DNA from: an uncultured Campylobacter sp.
GTDB lineage: Bacteria; Campylobacterota; Campylobacteria; Campylobacterales; Campylobacteraceae
Assembly (NCBI RefSeq): GCF_937890585.1
Contig: NZ_CALACG010000082.1
Span: forward strand, 1 to 5,923
Direction of reading: 5' to 3'
Length of the DNA stretch: 5,923 bases
The stretch's first letter is position 1. Each line of letters opens with the position of its first letter. The notes beneath the pieces are model-generated. The model saw only the letters and a list, made by a program, of their open reading frames with translations. It was not told the DNA's origin and ran no database searches. Shown here one piece after another: positions 5,420 through 5,923 of the stretch. The translations under genes were made by a program, and so were the position numbers.

Positions 5420-5923
5420 GTGATTAGAAAAGAAATTATAGATAGTATAACTAAAGGTATAGCTATACTTAAGTACGAGATGGAGCACAAGCAAAGTCTT
5501 AGTGACTATTCTTTAAATATATATTCAGAGAATCTTTATAGAGAAATGCTAAATGCCATATATGGATATAACCTTGAAAATGCTAATACTGAAAATAAAA
5601 ATGCAGCGTATATAGACTTAGTAGATTATAAAAATAAAATTTTTATCCAAATTACTTCAACAAAAACAAAAGCAAAAATAGACAATACGCTTAAAATTTT
5701 AGAAACGAAGCCAGATTTTCAAATCAAAATTTTGTATTTGCTAGACAAACCTAGTCCGCGCGATAGTAGCTTTGATGAGTGGAGAAACAAATATAGTATA
5801 GATATTGAGAAAAGTCTAATAGATGCAAAGGACTTATTGGAAGATATAAATAATCTAGAGCAAACAGAACTAGAAAAAATTTATAATTTTTTTGATATTC
5901 AAATTTTAAAAAATTATACAACA
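5420..5923 (+). CDS. SMEK-domain-like protein, N-terminal part (3' end beyond window)
   Basis: A GTG-started frame open through 168 codons to the window edge with no stop. The GTG is supported by AGGAG at 5409-5413, six bases upstream. The sequence resembles the SMEK domain: an N-terminal helix, YSENLYREMLNAIYGYNLEN at ~35-54, then NAAYIDLVDYKNKIFIQITS (~61-80), and a Lys-rich helix with LKILE. Acidic Glu37, Asp66 and a Gln77-x-Thr79 in the second strand fit a restriction-endonuclease-like fold with a relaxed third motif. SMEK domains sit at the N-terminus of defence (conflict-system) proteins with varied C-terminal effectors, so the effector is probably to the right. The gene is more AT-rich than the tail genes and has its own promoter, suggesting acquired cargo. 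I am fairly confident of the family and uncertain of catalytic activity. Confidence 0.7.
   Translation, partial: MIRKEIIDSITKGIAILKYEMEHKQSLSDYSLNIYSENLYREMLNAIYGYNLENANTENKNAAYIDLVDYKNKIFIQITSTKTKAKIDNTLKILETKPDFQIKILYLLDKPSPRDSSFDEWRNKYSIDIEKSLIDAKDLLEDINNLEQTELEKIYNFFDIQILKNYTT

Noticed and set aside
1..5923. CRISPR array or insertion sequence
   Set aside because: No regularly spaced repeats, transposase frame or terminal inverted repeats were seen.

Overview
The window is low-GC DNA with short overlapping phage genes, A/T-ended codons and weak Shine-Dalgarno sites. That style, plus the protein content, suggests an epsilonproteobacterium, most likely Campylobacter (a concisus/curvus/fetus-type species). 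This is judged from style and family resemblance, not from a database match.

Left block (1-3732): the distal end of a tail operon from a contractile-tailed (myovirus-type, P2/Mu-like) prophage, all on the + strand. In order it holds the C-terminal part of a tape measure protein (open at the left edge), a P2 gpU-like tail protein, a basic protein resembling minor tail protein Z, a gpX-like LysM-type tail protein and a gpD-like baseplate/hub protein. Genes are separated by 9 bases or overlap by 4 to 10 bases, so they are almost certainly one translationally coupled transcript.

Boundary (3733-3994): a non-coding, very AT-rich stretch. It contains a tandem 10-base repeat, a sequence that looks like the 3' end of a tRNA gene (probably tRNA-Leu, ending in CCA) and a 12-base repeat flanking it. 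I read this as the attachment-site end of the left prophage. In P2 the attachment site also lies just beyond gene D, and the strand and position fit attR if an intact tRNA plus integrase lie far to the left.

Right block (3995-5377): phage-type genes that appear to belong to a different element. First comes a gene broken by two apparent one-base insertions, whose reconstructed 120-residue product looks like a nuclease-type C-terminal domain. Two small acidic unknown proteins follow, the first two junctions being ATGA overlaps. Then comes an HK97 gp10-like virion morphogenesis protein. In Mu-like phages a MuF head protein precedes the gpG morphogenesis gene, so the broken gene may be the toxin tail of a MuF protein and the two small proteins its immunity or accessory partners. 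This is a hypothesis.

Right edge (5420-5923): a GTG-started gene, open at the window end, with its own promoter and ribosome binding site. Its protein resembles the SMEK domain, a predicted nuclease-fold-like N-terminal module of defence (conflict-system) proteins. It is more AT-rich than its neighbours and is probably a cargo defence gene carried in the prophage remnant.
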